The notes under the pieces are model-generated. The model searched no databases and had not been told where the DNA came from. It saw only the letters and a program-made list of their open reading frames with translations. This document shows, in pieces, positions 18,833-31,824 of a DNA stretch of 64,000 nt; position 1 is the stretch's first letter, and the number at the start of each line of letters is the position of its first letter. This stretch comes from Microbispora oryzae (GTDB lineage Bacteria > Actinomycetota > Actinomycetes > Streptosporangiales > Streptosporangiaceae): positions 496,001 through 560,000 of the forward strand of contig NZ_JAFCNB010000002.1 in the NCBI RefSeq assembly GCF_017896165.1. Direction: 5' to 3'. A program made the translations under genes and the position numbers.

Positions 18833-20007
18833 GGGACCTCGCCCACCGCGCTCAGATACTTACGCACCTGGCGCGGAGAAACGAACGTGCCGGGCTCTCC
18901 CTCCGCCCGCACCGGCTTAGCGACCGTGACCCTGGAGATCCTGTCCCTTTCGGGATCGACGCGTATGGCGGTGTCGAGGAAGACCAGCGCGTCCGGCCTG
19001 AGGCGGTACAGCTCGGAGACGATCACCGGCGAGTGCGTGGTGAGGATCACCTGCCGCAACGGCCGGTTGACGCACTCCGGGTCGCTGAGATCGGTGACCC
19101 TGCCCTGGATCCTGCGGAGCAGTTCCGCGAGGCGGCTGGGGTGCAGTCCGTTCTCGATCTCCTCGATGAGCAGCACCCCGGCGTGGTCAGGATCGTGCAG
19201 TGCGGCCAGCAACGCGATGACCCTGAGCGTGCCATCGGACAACAGCGTGCTGGGTATCGCCCCCTGACCGTCCACGACGACGTCGAACGTCCACTCCTGA
19301 CGCCGGTCGTCCAGAATCGGCTCGATCCCGGTGATATCCGGGATCAGCGCCACCATGTCGACGAGGAGCTCCTCGATCGCTCCCTCCGCCTTGAGTCGTC
19401 CGAGGACAGTGGCGAGGTTGCTTCCGTCCGCCCGCAGCGGTCCATGATCCGCCGCCGACGACCAGGAGCGGAGGCGATCCGGGTCGGGCCGGTGCAGACG
19501 CCAACCGCCGAGTTCCCTGTTCAACAACTTCATGTAGCGCGGAACGTCGGTTTTCTCCCCCGCGAGGGCCTGCAACGCCTGGACCCTCGCTTCTTGCCCC
19601 TCGGCCAGCTGGTTGTTCACCCAGCCCGGCAGTCCGGCAGAAGCACCTCCGGGGGTCGCGAGAAACCCGCGCGCTTCCGGTACACCGTCGTCGTCTAGTT
19701 CAGCACCGCTCTCGAATGCTTCTACGAAGAGGCCGTGTCCAAACTGTCCCAGAACGCGAGCCCGGATATCGAACCGAGCCACCGGTTGCCCTTTGCTGAC
19801 CCGGTGGAACAACTCGTGAGGCCGTCCACGTCGGGATGCCAGGAGCGGATCCTTGAATTCCCAGCCGGCAAGGCTCAGGTAATCCAAAGCGTCGAAGAGG
19901 TTGGACTTGCCGCTGGAATTGGGGCCGACGAGAGCGAGGAACGGCGGGACGTCGAGCTGGAAGTCCAGGAAGGACTTGAAGCCGTCGATCTCGATGCGGG
20001 TGATCAT
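18829..20007 (-). CDS. OLD-like / AAA-family ATPase inserted in the gat operon
   Basis: A 392-aa SMC/ABC-type ATPase. MITRIEIDGFKSF starts the N-terminal strand, Walker A is GPNSSGKS (28-35), the signature-like LLSDGTLR follows, Walker B is VLLIEEIENGLHP, and ILTTHSP is the switch His. No C-terminal TOPRIM nuclease is fused; the next gene may supply it. The ATG at 20007 has GGAGGGG upstream and is 25 nt after the gatA stop. The two 60-base stretches counted at 19681-19800 are 57% and 60% GC, against 75% for a gatA stretch (20761-20820). This gene and its partner replace what is pfkA at the same place in M. tuberculosis. Confidence 0.85.
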   Translation of the reverse strand: MITRIEIDGFKSFLDFQLDVPPFLALVGPNSSGKSNLFDALDYLSLAGWEFKDPLLASRRGRPHELFHRVSKGQPVARFDIRARVLGQFGHGLFVEAFESGAELDDDGVPEARGFLATPGGASAGLPGWVNNQLAEGQEARVQALQALAGEKTDVPRYMKLLNRELGGWRLHRPDPDRLRSWSSAADHGPLRADGSNLATVLGRLKAEGAIEELLVDMVALIPDITGIEPILDDRRQEWTFDVVVDGQGAIPSTLLSDGTLRVIALLAALHDPDHAGVLLIEEIENGLHPSRLAELLRRIQGRVTDLSDPECVNRPLRQVILTTHSPVIVSELYRLRPDALVFLDTAIRVDPERDRISRVTVAKPVRAEGEPGTFVSPRQVRKYLSAVGEVP

Positions 20008-20032
20008 GCCGCCGTTCCCCTCCCCTCCGCGA

Positions 20033-21523
20033 CTAGATCGCGGGAGCCTTGGCCAGCAGCGGGCCGCCCCACCGGCTCTCGAAGGCCTTCTCCACGGCGG
20101 CGCCCACCCGGTAGCAGCGGTCGTCGCCCAGGACCGGGGCCATGATCTGCAGCCCGACCGGCAGGCCGTCCTCGTCGGCCAGGCCGCACGGCACCGAGAT
20201 CGCCGCGTTGCCGGCCAGGTTGCTGGGGATCGTGCACAGGTCGGCCAGATACATGGCCATCGGGTCGTCGGCCCGCTCGCCGATCGGGAACGCCGTGGTC
20301 GGCGTCGTCGGCGACACGAGAACGTCGACCTGGTGGAAGGCCGCCTCGAAGTCACGCATGATCAGCGTGCGGACCTTCTGCGCCTGACCGTAGTAGGCGT
20401 CGTAGTAGCCCGACGAGAGCGCGTACGTGCCGAGCATGATGCGCCGCTTGACCTCCGGCCCGAACCCGGCGGCCCGGGTCAGCGCCATGACCTCCTCGGC
20501 GCTGCGGGTGCCGTCGTCGCCGACCCGCAGTCCGTATCGCATGGCGTCGAAGCGGGCCAGGTTGGACGAGCACTCCGACGGGGCGATGAGGTAGTAGGCC
20601 GGCAGGGCGTACTCGAAGGCCGCGCAGGAGACCTCGACGACCTTGGCGCCGAGCGACTCCAGCAGCTCGACGGCCTCGTGGAAGCGGGCGAGGACGCCGG
20701 GCTGGTAGCCCTCCCCGCCGAACTCCTTGACCACGCCGATCCGCATTCCGGCGACGTCGGCCTGCCGGGCGGCGTCGACGACCGGCGGCACGGCCTGGTC
20801 GATCGACGTTGAGTCGAGGGGGTCGTGCCCGGAGAACGCCTCGTGCAGCAGCGCGGCGTCGAGCACATTGCGGGCGAACGGCCCCGGAGTGTCGAGCGAC
20901 GACGCGAACGCGATCAGGCCGTACCGGGACGAGCCGCCGTAGGTCGGCTTCATGCCGACGATGCCGGTGACGGCGGCGGGCTGGCGGATCGAGCCGCCGG
21001 TGTCGGTGCCCGTGGACAGCGGCGCCTCGTACGCCGACACGGCCGCCGACGAACCGCCGGAGGAGCCGCCCGGGATGCGGGTCAGGTCCCACGGGTTGTG
21101 CGTCGGGCCGTACGCCGAGTTCTCCGTCGAGGAGCCCATCGCGAACTCGTCGAGGTTGGTCTTCCCGAGGATCACCAGGCCGGCCTCGCGCAGGCGGCGC
21201 GTGACAGTCGCGTCGTACGGCGGGCGCCAGTTCTCCAGGATCTTCGAACCGGCGGTCGTCGGCATGTCGCGGGTGGCGAAGACGTCCTTGTGCGCGATCG
21301 GCACACCGGCCAGCGGGCCCAGGGCCTCGCCCGCCGCGAGGCGCTCGTCGACCCGGCGGGCCTGGGCGAGCGTGCCCTCGACGTCGACGTGCAGGAACGC
21401 GTTGATCTGCTTGTCCACCTCGGCGACGCGGTCCAGGTGGGCCTGGGCCACCTCGACGGCGGACACCTCGCGGGCGGCGACGAGCCGGCCGAGCTCGGCG
21501 GCGGTCTTGTGGATCAGGCTCAT
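20033..21523 (-). CDS. gatA: Asp-tRNA(Asn)/Glu-tRNA(Gln) amidotransferase subunit A
   Basis: GatA is the glutaminase of the GatCAB complex and belongs to the amidase-signature family. The 496-aa protein has the Lys of [10 protein letters not shown], the Ser of [11 protein letters not shown] and the nucleophile Ser in [13 protein letters not shown], so the Ser-cisSer-Lys triad is complete. The ATG 21523 overlaps the gatC TGA (ATGA), so they are translationally coupled. Downstream come the ATPase/DUF4276 pair before gatB. Confidence 0.97.
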   Translation of the reverse strand: MSLIHKTAAELGRLVAAREVSAVEVAQAHLDRVAEVDKQINAFLHVDVEGTLAQARRVDERLAAGEALGPLAGVPIAHKDVFATRDMPTTAGSKILENWRPPYDATVTRRLREAGLVILGKTNLDEFAMGSSTENSAYGPTHNPWDLTRIPGGSSGGSSAAVSAYEAPLSTGTDTGGSIRQPAAVTGIVGMKPTYGGSSRYGLIAFASSLDTPGPFARNVLDAALLHEAFSGHDPLDSTSIDQAVPPVVDAARQADVAGMRIGVVKEFGGEGYQPGVLARFHEAVELLESLGAKVVEVSCAAFEYALPAYYLIAPSECSSNLARFDAMRYGLRVGDDGTRSAEEVMALTRAAGFGPEVKRRIMLGTYALSSGYYDAYYGQAQKVRTLIMRDFEAAFHQVDVLVSPTTPTTAFPIGERADDPMAMYLADLCTIPSNLAGNAAISVPCGLADEDGLPVGLQIMAPVLGDDRCYRVGAAVEKAFESRWGGPLLAKAPAI

Positions 21524-21819
21524 GCTTCCTCCCCCAGGATCCGCGGCACGCGGAACCGGTCGTCCTCCACGGCGGGGGCGCCCGAAAGGGCCTCCTCCGG
21601 CGTGAGGCACGGCCGCACCTCGTCGGGGCGGAACACGTTCGTCAGCGGCAGCGCGTGCGAGGACGGCGGGATGTCGTCGGCGGCGACCTCCGCGACACGG
21701 GCGACCGCGCCGACGATCTGGTCGAGCTGGGCGGCGAAGTGGTCGAGCTCGTCGTCGGCCAGCGCCAGCCGGGACAGCCGGGCGAGATGAGCGACCTCAT
21801 CGCGGGTTATGGCGGACAT
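21520..21819 (-). CDS. gatC: Asp-tRNA(Asn)/Glu-tRNA(Gln) amidotransferase subunit C
   Basis: The 99-aa small subunit wraps around and stabilises GatA-GatB. It has the typical [17 protein letters not shown] start and the [16 protein letters not shown] belt motif near the C-terminus. The ATG 21819 fits family length; an in-frame ATG at 21837 would add six residues. It is the first gene of the gat operon. Confidence 0.95.
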   Translation of the reverse strand: MSAITRDEVAHLARLSRLALADDELDHFAAQLDQIVGAVARVAEVAADDIPPSSHALPLTNVFRPDEVRPCLTPEEALSGAPAVEDDRFRVPRILGEEA

Positions 21820-21983
21820 GAGTCGTCGAACCCGTTTCATGGAATGGAGACTGGACCTTCCCATCCTAGGGCTCGTCGCCGGGCACGGCCGACCCGCGAC
21901 GCCGCGTCACACGCTCTTAATACGGCGTGAGGCGGCTCCTCCTTCGGCCGGGCAGTCCGACGAGGCGGGCCGGCCGGGCGGGT

Positions 21984-22442
21984 TCAGTGCCAGTGGCTGT
22001 CGCAGGTCCGCTTGCCGCTGCCCTGCTTGCACACCTGCATCCAGAAGTCCTTGAGACCCCGGTCCGCGGAGCCGCGCCAGTCCACGTAGAGGCTCACCGG
22101 GGCGCTGCGGCCCTTGGTGGTCCGGATGTCCTTCGTGTGCGTGCCCCAGCCGAAGGCGGTGCGCAGACGGTAATGGATCCGGAAGACGGCGTACCTGCCG
22201 TCCCCCGCGCTGTCGGTGAGCCGCCCGTCGACGGTGAACCGTATCTCGCCCGGCAGCTTCTGCCAGCACAGCGTGCCGCGGGCGCTCGCACCGGAGATCG
22301 AACTGGTCGTGTGGCGGCAGGTGGGCCCGGAGAGCCGGCCGGTGGAGGCGGCGTGCGCGGGCGCGGGGACGCACACCACCGCGATTCCCAGGGCCGCCGT
22401 GAACAGACCTGCCTCTCGGAGCGTCACACTCGTCACGGTCAT
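21984..22442 (-). CDS. small secreted protein of unknown function
   Basis: A 152-aa protein with a Sec signal peptide (hydrophobic AGLFTAALGIAVVCV, cleavage near AHA-A). About 120 mature residues with four cysteines follow, probably two disulfides, and no recognised domain. The ATG at 22442 follows AGGAAGG; a GTG one codon earlier is the alternative. It lies downstream of the AraC regulator on the same strand (142-nt gap). Confidence 0.75.
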   Translation of the reverse strand: MTVTSVTLREAGLFTAALGIAVVCVPAPAHAASTGRLSGPTCRHTTSSISGASARGTLCWQKLPGEIRFTVDGRLTDSAGDGRYAVFRIHYRLRTAFGWGTHTKDIRTTKGRSAPVSLYVDWRGSADRGLKDFWMQVCKQGSGKRTCDSHWH

Positions 22443-22584
22443 CACCTTCCTGCTGTTCCGGGGGAACGGGGGAACGAGTCCTCCGCGTCGCCGACGTGTG
22501 CCGTGGTGGAGACGGGCGGCCGCCGGCGCTTCTCATCAGCATCCGGCGTCCGGCGGGCGCCTGTCGTTGATCCGCGGTGCAGCC

Positions 22585-23610
22585 TTATTGACCGTGGGCG
22601 TCCTGTTCCGCTTCGGCGAACGCTCGCCGGTACGCGCCCGGGGGCATCCCGTAGGCCGCTTTGAACGTCCGGCTGAAGGAGGCGGCGTCGGCGAACCCCC
22701 ACCGCGCCGCGATCCGCTCGACGCTCTGCCGGGCCAGCCGGCCGTCGGTGAGATCGGCGCGGCACCGCTCCAGCCGCTCCCGCCGGATGTGCCCGCCCAC
22801 GGTCAGCCCGTCCTGCTGGAAAAGACGGTGCAGGTAGCGGACGGAGATGTGATGGGCCGCGGCGATCGACGACGGTGACAGGTCCGCCCGGCCGAGATGC
22901 CGCTGCACGAACGCCTTGATCTCCCGCGTCAGCACGCGCTGCCGCGTCTCCACCGGCACCGTGCGGGCCCGGTCGATCGTCCCGGCGAGGAAGGCGGTGG
23001 CCAGGTCGATCAACGCGGCGCCGAGAGGGGCGCACTCCACGGGGGCCAGGCTGTCCGCCTGATCCACCACATCTTCCAGCATCCGGGCGAGCAGGACTCC
23101 CACGCCTCGGCGCGACGGCAGCGGACGCGCCGCGTGGCGGCGCAGGAGTTGTTCGGGCAGCGGAAACGTGCTGCGGGTCAGATCCAGCTGGACGGTGCGC
23201 GCCAGGCCGCCGGCCTCCAGCGCCTCGGACCGGAAGGGCCGCGAGGGATCCTGCAGCACCAGGTCGCCGATATTGAGCTCATGGCGGTCGCGATCCTGCT
23301 CGATCCACAACGACCCGCCGCTGATAAGCGTCAGCGTCCACACTTCCGGATCGGAACGACGGATGAGCCGCTGCGTACGGACCGCTCTCATGCAGTCGAA
23401 CTCCGGCGCCGTCACCGTCACCGGCCCCAGCTCGACGACTTTGACCGCGGCCCGGTAATCGCCGGCGTGATCGCTGCTGAGCAGGGTGGGGTACATCTGC
23501 CGCGCGGTCAGGTCGCACCACCACGGAAACCGCTCCGCGGCAGGCAGGTCCTCACTGCGCATCTCGATCAACGCCGCATGGTCCTCACAGAGATCGATAC
23601 AAGGAGACAC
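22585..23610 (-). CDS. AraC-family transcriptional regulator
   Basis: A 341-aa regulator. The N-terminal ~200 residues match the AraC-binding-like domain common in actinobacteria (DLPAAERFPWWCDLTARQMYP). The C-terminal ~110 residues contain two helix-turn-helix units (LSPSSIAAAHHISVRYLHRLF; IAARWGFADAASFSRTFKAAYG). The effector is unknown. The GTG at 23610 has no visible ribosome site; ATG 23562, just before RSEDLPAAERF, is an alternative. The target could be the secreted-protein gene downstream, from position only. Confidence 0.9.
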   Translation of the reverse strand: MSPCIDLCEDHAALIEMRSEDLPAAERFPWWCDLTARQMYPTLLSSDHAGDYRAAVKVVELGPVTVTAPEFDCMRAVRTQRLIRRSDPEVWTLTLISGGSLWIEQDRDRHELNIGDLVLQDPSRPFRSEALEAGGLARTVQLDLTRSTFPLPEQLLRRHAARPLPSRRGVGVLLARMLEDVVDQADSLAPVECAPLGAALIDLATAFLAGTIDRARTVPVETRQRVLTREIKAFVQRHLGRADLSPSSIAAAHHISVRYLHRLFQQDGLTVGGHIRRERLERCRADLTDGRLARQSVERIAARWGFADAASFSRTFKAAYGMPPGAYRRAFAEAEQDAHGQ

Positions 23611-23668
23611 TCATATAGTCAGGATCAGCGGCCGCCAAACCGATAGTCAACGGAATCCGCCGCAACCG

Positions 23669-25816
23669 TCAGAACGAGCTCGCGCCGGCGACGGCGCCGC
23701 CGGTGTCGCGGTCGCGGAAGGCGCGGCTGAGCCGGCCGCGCAGCCACGTGGTCGCCTCGTCCGCCGGCATGGGCATGGCCAGCCACCACCCCTGGCCGGC
23801 GTGGCAGCCCATCTCGCGCAGGCGCGTCGCGATCTCGTGCGACTCGACCCCCTCGGCCACCGAGCGCAGCCCGAGCGACCGGACCAGATCGATGATCGAC
23901 CGCACGATCCGCTCGTCGTCGGACGACTCCACCAGCCGCCGTACGAACGAAGCGTCGATCTTGACCTCGGCCACCGGGAGCCGCTGGAGCCGGACCAGCG
24001 ACGAGTAGCCGGTGCCGAAGTCGTCGAGCGAGAGCTGGATGCCGAGCCCGGCGAGCGTCCGGATGGTGTCCGCGCTGTAGGCCTGGTCGGTCATCAGGAT
24101 GCGCTCGGTGACCTCCAGCTGAATGGCCTCCGCGGGCAGTTCCAGCCGCGCCAGCCCCGTCTCCAGCTGATCGCGCAGGCCGGAGTCGAGCAGGTCGCGG
24201 GCCGAGATGTTCACCGAGATCGGCACCCTGATCCCCGCGTGCCACCACCGCGCCGCCTGCCGCAGCGCCCGCTGGATGACGTGCCGGGTGAGCTCGCGCA
24301 TCAGGTACGACTGCTCGGCGAGCGGGATGAAGTCCACCGGCGACACCGGCCCGCGCGTCGCGTGGCACCAGCGCAGCAGCGCCTCCACGCTCTCCACCCG
24401 GCCGTCCTCCAGGCTGACCTTGGGCTGGTAGTGGAGATCGAGCTCGTCGGCGTCGATCGCCCGCCGCAGATCACCGAGCAGGCTCAGCCGCTCCGGCGAG
24501 TTGCGGTCCTTCGCCGGGAGGTAGAACTCCACCCCGGTGCGGCCCTCCTTCGCCAGATACATGGCCACGTCGGACCGCTGCAACAGCAGCTCGAAGTCGG
24601 GCGCGTGGTCGGGGTAGAGCGCGATGCCGATCGAGGCGTCCAGGTCGAAGGTCATCCCCTCCAGACGGACCGGCTCAGTGAGCGCCACCCGCAGGCGCGA
24701 CGCGACCTCCTTGGCCGCGTGGGCGTCCCTGATCGACGGCAGGAGCACGGCGAACTCGTCGCCGCCGAGCCGGGCGACCACGTCTCCGGGGCGCACGCTG
24801 TGCGTGAGGCGGTGCGCCACCAGCTGCAGCAGCCGGTCCCCGACCGGATGGCCAAGGGTGTCGTTGACCTCCTTGAACCGGTCGAGGTCGAGCAGCAGCA
24901 GACCCACCCGCTCGTCGCCCCGCGCCTCGGCCAGCGCCTCCTCCGTACGGAGGATCAGCATCTTGCGGTTGGGCAGACCGGTGAGGCCGTCGTGGGTGGC
25001 CTGGTGGTCGCGGCGCAGCGAGAGCGTGGCGGTGAAGTAGACGGCGGCCAGGGGCGCGATGAACAGCGGAACCAGGGCCGGCGAGTGCGCCATCACCACG
25101 ACGACGAGCGGGGCGAGCCCGAGCAGCGCGGTGTAGACGAGGGCCTGCGGCCCCACTGAGGCCCGCAGCACCCGGCTGACCGGCCGGCGCTCGTGCAGGG
25201 CCACGGCCCCGCAGACCAGCGCCGCCCGGACGGCGAAGTAGGCGGTGCCGGCGATCAGGATGGCCGGGATGTCCATCCCGTCCGGCGTCCACGGCGCGTC
25301 GGGCCGGGCGCGGACGCCGAACAGGCCGAACGTCACGGCCGCGGCGGTGCAGGCGAGCGTCACCTGCGCCAGGTTGAACGCGACGCGGTGCCACGCCCTG
25401 CGGTTGAGGAGGCCGCTGACGACGACGGCGGCGGCCTGGAGCAGCGCCGCCTCGGGCAGGCCGTGGTGCATGAGCACGGCGAACGTGAACATCGTCGAAG
25501 CCGGGGTGCCGCCCACGAGGGTGGAGGAACTGACCATGACGGGCCGCAGCTCGCCCAGGACCACCAGGACGGCGAGCATCCAGAACAGGGGGGCGCGGAC
25601 CACCAGGGCCAGCTCACCGTCGCCGAACCGCACCAGCGCGACCGCGAGGGCGGTGCCGCCCGCGGCGATGACCGCGGTGAGGTAGGCCCACAGGGGCGTA
25701 CCCGGCCGCGGCCCGGTGTCGCGCGTGTCTATCGGCACGGCCAGGGCGGCGTCCGCGGCGGGCAGCAGGGCGCGCGGAAGCCCGGTGAGCGGCAGGTGGC
25801 CGCGTGTAATCGTCAT
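23669..25816 (-). CDS. membrane GGDEF-EAL protein (second in window)
   Basis: A 715-aa protein. The first ~280 residues form about eight hydrophobic segments. A GGDEF domain (THDGLTGLPNRK; RLGGDEFAVLL) and an EAL domain (VESVEALLRW; DDFGTGYSSL) follow, both with complete signatures. The organisation resembles Streptomyces RmdB; assignment to that protein is inference. The ATG at 25816 follows GGGGGG 11 nt upstream. A perfect palindrome lies about 140 nt upstream. Having two possibly bifunctional c-di-GMP enzymes within 15 kb suggests local signalling specificity. Confidence 0.92.
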   Translation of the reverse strand: MTITRGHLPLTGLPRALLPAADAALAVPIDTRDTGPRPGTPLWAYLTAVIAAGGTALAVALVRFGDGELALVVRAPLFWMLAVLVVLGELRPVMVSSSTLVGGTPASTMFTFAVLMHHGLPEAALLQAAAVVVSGLLNRRAWHRVAFNLAQVTLACTAAAVTFGLFGVRARPDAPWTPDGMDIPAILIAGTAYFAVRAALVCGAVALHERRPVSRVLRASVGPQALVYTALLGLAPLVVVVMAHSPALVPLFIAPLAAVYFTATLSLRRDHQATHDGLTGLPNRKMLILRTEEALAEARGDERVGLLLLDLDRFKEVNDTLGHPVGDRLLQLVAHRLTHSVRPGDVVARLGGDEFAVLLPSIRDAHAAKEVASRLRVALTEPVRLEGMTFDLDASIGIALYPDHAPDFELLLQRSDVAMYLAKEGRTGVEFYLPAKDRNSPERLSLLGDLRRAIDADELDLHYQPKVSLEDGRVESVEALLRWCHATRGPVSPVDFIPLAEQSYLMRELTRHVIQRALRQAARWWHAGIRVPISVNISARDLLDSGLRDQLETGLARLELPAEAIQLEVTERILMTDQAYSADTIRTLAGLGIQLSLDDFGTGYSSLVRLQRLPVAEVKIDASFVRRLVESSDDERIVRSIIDLVRSLGLRSVAEGVESHEIATRLREMGCHAGQGWWLAMPMPADEATTWLRGRLSRAFRDRDTGGAVAGASSF

Positions 25817-25950
25817 AGGTAAGAAACCCCCCAAGAGGTCACTATGGGAGAGTACGACCTCTGGACCACTTCGCGGAACCGGTTGGGCACAGTCCGTTAC
25901 CGCCAATTTTTCGTCAATGGCGTGCGAGATCCCCGATCTCACAGTTTGCG

Positions 25951-25963
25951 GTGAAAGTTTCAC
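25951..25963. promoter_or_regulatory. palindrome GTGAAAGTTTCAC upstream of GGDEF-EAL gene
   Basis: A perfect 6-1-6 palindrome in the AT-richer divergent region between the GGDEF-EAL gene and the cellulase gene. A related imperfect palindrome, GTGAAAGCTCTCAC, lies upstream of serA. The cognate regulator is unknown. Confidence 0.4.
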
Positions 25964-26077
25964 TAAGCGCCACGAGGCATAAGCCCACCTAGCAGCGCCT
26001 ATTACGTTTGGTTGCCCAACTTATCCAGGGGTGCCCTATGGAGACCCCGAGGGGCTTCCTACGATCCGAGGCAATGA

Positions 26078-27520
<1,443 letters not shown>

Positions 27521-27559
27521 TCATCGTGTAGTTCAGGGTAGGTAGTTCAGGGTAGTTCA

Positions 27560-27594
27560 GGCGTGCCGCACGGCCCCGTGCCGTGCGGCACGCC
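27560..27594. terminator. bidirectional hairpin between cellulase and ligA
   Basis: GGCGTGCCGCACGG (27560-27573) pairs perfectly over 14 bp with 27581-27594 around a 7-nt loop, followed by CTTTC. It lies between two convergent genes. Three TAGTTCAGGG-like copies (27528-27560) lead into it. Confidence 0.8.
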
Positions 27595-27632
27595 CTTTCA
27601 TGTGGCCGGGCCGGGGACGCCGGGGCGCGCTG

Positions 27633-29843
<2,211 letters not shown>

Positions 29844-30118
29844 TCAACGACCCAGGGAAACCGTATCTCCGGCGACCGACAGTTCGCCTCCCCGCGGCCG
29901 GAGACGGTGCGGGAGCCGCGCCGAGGACGTGGGCGGCTCCCGCCGATCCGATCCACCCGAGACCCGCTCCAGACCATCGCGGATCCCCGTAGAGAAGGAA
30001 TCACGCACTACGGTAGACGGCGCTTCACCGACTTTCACCGCGTTTTCCGCCGGGGTTCGCTCCGGGTTCGCACCGGGTTCCGCGCCCGGTCCGCGCTGGG
30101 GTCCGGCGGAGGCCGCGG

Positions 30119-31123
30119 TCACTCCCCGGGGTCCTCCCGCAGCACGCGGGCCGCCTCGCGGCAGCGGGCCAGCGCCGCCCTGGCGTACGCGGGCGACGCC
30201 CCGGCCAGCCCGCAGGCGGGGGTCAGCACGACCTGGGCGGCCAGGCGCGCCGGGGCGAAGCCGAGACGCCGCCACAGCTCGACGGCGGGCTTGGCCACCA
30301 CCCCGACGTCCGGGAGGCGGGTGTCGGTGCCCGGCACCACGCCCAGGAAAAGGGCGGTCCCGGCCTCGACGGCCTCGCCCAGGTGGTCCTCGTCGCGGCG
30401 CCGCAGCATGGCGGCGTCCACGGAGACGCCCCGCGCCCCGGCCGTACGGACGACGTCGAAGGGCAGGCCGGGCGCGCAGCAGTGCACGATCGGGAACGCG
30501 GGCGCGAGCGCGTCGATCACCGTACGCAGGCGTTCTCGCGCGACCTGGGGGTCGACGGCGGGCAGCCGGCCGAAGCCGGAGGCGGTCCGGACGGTGCCCG
30601 CCAGCACGCCGGGCAGCCCCGGTTCGTCGAGCTGGACGACCGGCTCTGCCCCGGGGACCCGGCGCCGGACGTCGGCGACGTGGCGGCTCAGCCCCTCGGC
30701 CAGCGACTCGGTGAGGTCGCGTACGGCTCCCGGGTCGGAGAGCAGCTTGTCGCCGTGCCGGAGCTCGACGGCGCCGGCGAGCGTCCACGGGCCGCACGCC
30801 TGGATCTTCAGCGGGCCCGTGTATCCCTGGGCGACCTCCTCCAGGCCGTCCAGGTCGCGCCTGAGGTGGTCGAGGGCGCGCTGGAGGTCCCGGCCGGGCC
30901 GGTCGGAGACCCGCCACCCGGACGGCTGCACCTCCACGGGCAGCTCGACCAGCAGGCCTGCCGTCCGGCCGATCATGTCGGCGCCGACGCCCCTGGCGGG
31001 AAGCTCGGGGAGGTAGGGCATGGGAAGCTCGCCGAAGGCCGTTCTGAGCGCCTCCATATGGTCGTCGCCCGGGTACGACCCCACCCCGGTGGCCGTGGCC
31101 TCGCCCCATGGGTACTCGTTCAC
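30119..31123 (-). CDS. MetE-C/UROD-like methionine synthase family protein
   Basis: A 334-aa protein of the cobalamin-independent methionine synthase C-terminal/uroporphyrinogen decarboxylase fold. It has the ATGVGSYPG start, IQACGPWTLAGA, VVQLDEPGLPGVL, the metal-ligand-like IVHCCAP, and TPACGLAG near the end. The M. tuberculosis homologue occupies the same position next to ligA (Rv3015c). The true substrate is undefined because the folate-binding N-terminal half of MetE is missing. The GTG at 31123 (VNEYPWGEATATG) is only 19 nt from the divergent ATG at 31143 and has no ribosome site, so the mRNA may be leaderless. Confidence 0.85.
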   Translation of the reverse strand: MNEYPWGEATATGVGSYPGDDHMEALRTAFGELPMPYLPELPARGVGADMIGRTAGLLVELPVEVQPSGWRVSDRPGRDLQRALDHLRRDLDGLEEVAQGYTGPLKIQACGPWTLAGAVELRHGDKLLSDPGAVRDLTESLAEGLSRHVADVRRRVPGAEPVVQLDEPGLPGVLAGTVRTASGFGRLPAVDPQVARERLRTVIDALAPAFPIVHCCAPGLPFDVVRTAGARGVSVDAAMLRRRDEDHLGEAVEAGTALFLGVVPGTDTRLPDVGVVAKPAVELWRRLGFAPARLAAQVVLTPACGLAGASPAYARAALARCREAARVLREDPGE

Positions 31124-31142
31124 GGGGACTAGCTTAGGGATT

Positions 31143-31775
31143 ATGAAACTCACCAAACTCGGGCACGCGTGCTGGCGGCTGGAGAAGGACGGATCGACGC
31201 TGGTCATCGACCCCGGGAGCTTCAGCGGCGAGTCGCTGCTCGACGGCGCCGACGCCGTGCTGATCACCCACGAGCACTTCGATCACGTCGACGCCGAGCT
31301 GCTGCGGGGGGCCGGTCCCGGCCTGGAGGTGTGGACCTGCCAGGCGGTCGCCGACGTCCTCGCCGGCGTTCCCGGCACGGTGCACGTGGTGCGGGACGGC
31401 GACCGGTTCGAGGCGGGCGGGTTTCAGGTGAGGGCCGTCGGCGAGACGCACGCCAAGCTCCTGCCCGACGTGCCGCAGGTGCAGAACGTCGGCTTCCTCG
31501 TCGACGAGGAGGTCTTCTACCCCGGCGACGCGTTCACCCCGCCGGGCGCCGAGGTGCCGACGCTGCTCGTGCCGACCAACGCGCCGTGGATGAGGCTGGC
31601 CGAGACGATCCTCTACCTGCGTGAGGTGCGGCCCGCCCGTGCCTACTCCACCCACGACGGGCTGCTCAACGAGATCGGGCTCGGCCTGATCGACAACGTC
31701 CTCGCGGGCGAGGCCGGACGGCAGCGGGCCGACTTCCGCCGGGTGCCGGTGGGCGAGTCGGTCGAGCTGCCGTAG
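31143..31775 (+). CDS. MBL-fold metal-dependent hydrolase
   Basis: A 210-aa protein starting MKLTKLGHACWRLE, with the metallo-beta-lactamase motif THEHFDHVD. Further metal ligands are in GETHAKLLPDVP, YPGDAF and STHDGLLNE. It resembles the UlaG/YtkL-like branch of small soluble hydrolases, whose substrates are mostly unknown. It is divergent from the MetE-like gene with only 19 nt between start codons, and convergent with mnmA. Confidence 0.88.
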   Translation: MKLTKLGHACWRLEKDGSTLVIDPGSFSGESLLDGADAVLITHEHFDHVDAELLRGAGPGLEVWTCQAVADVLAGVPGTVHVVRDGDRFEAGGFQVRAVGETHAKLLPDVPQVQNVGFLVDEEVFYPGDAFTPPGAEVPTLLVPTNAPWMRLAETILYLREVRPARAYSTHDGLLNEIGLGLIDNVLAGEAGRQRADFRRVPVGESVELP

Positions 31776-31783
31776 GTCCCCGC

Positions 31784-31799
31784 GAGTCCTGTGGGACTC
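31784..31799. terminator. small hairpin between convergent MBL gene and mnmA
   Basis: GAGTCC-TGTG-GGACTC gives a 6-bp stem with a 4-nt loop, flanked by imperfectly paired CCCC/GGGG. No U-tract is visible. Confidence 0.35.
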
Positions 31800-31824
31800 C
31801 GGGGTCGTCCGGGTCCCGGTCGCG

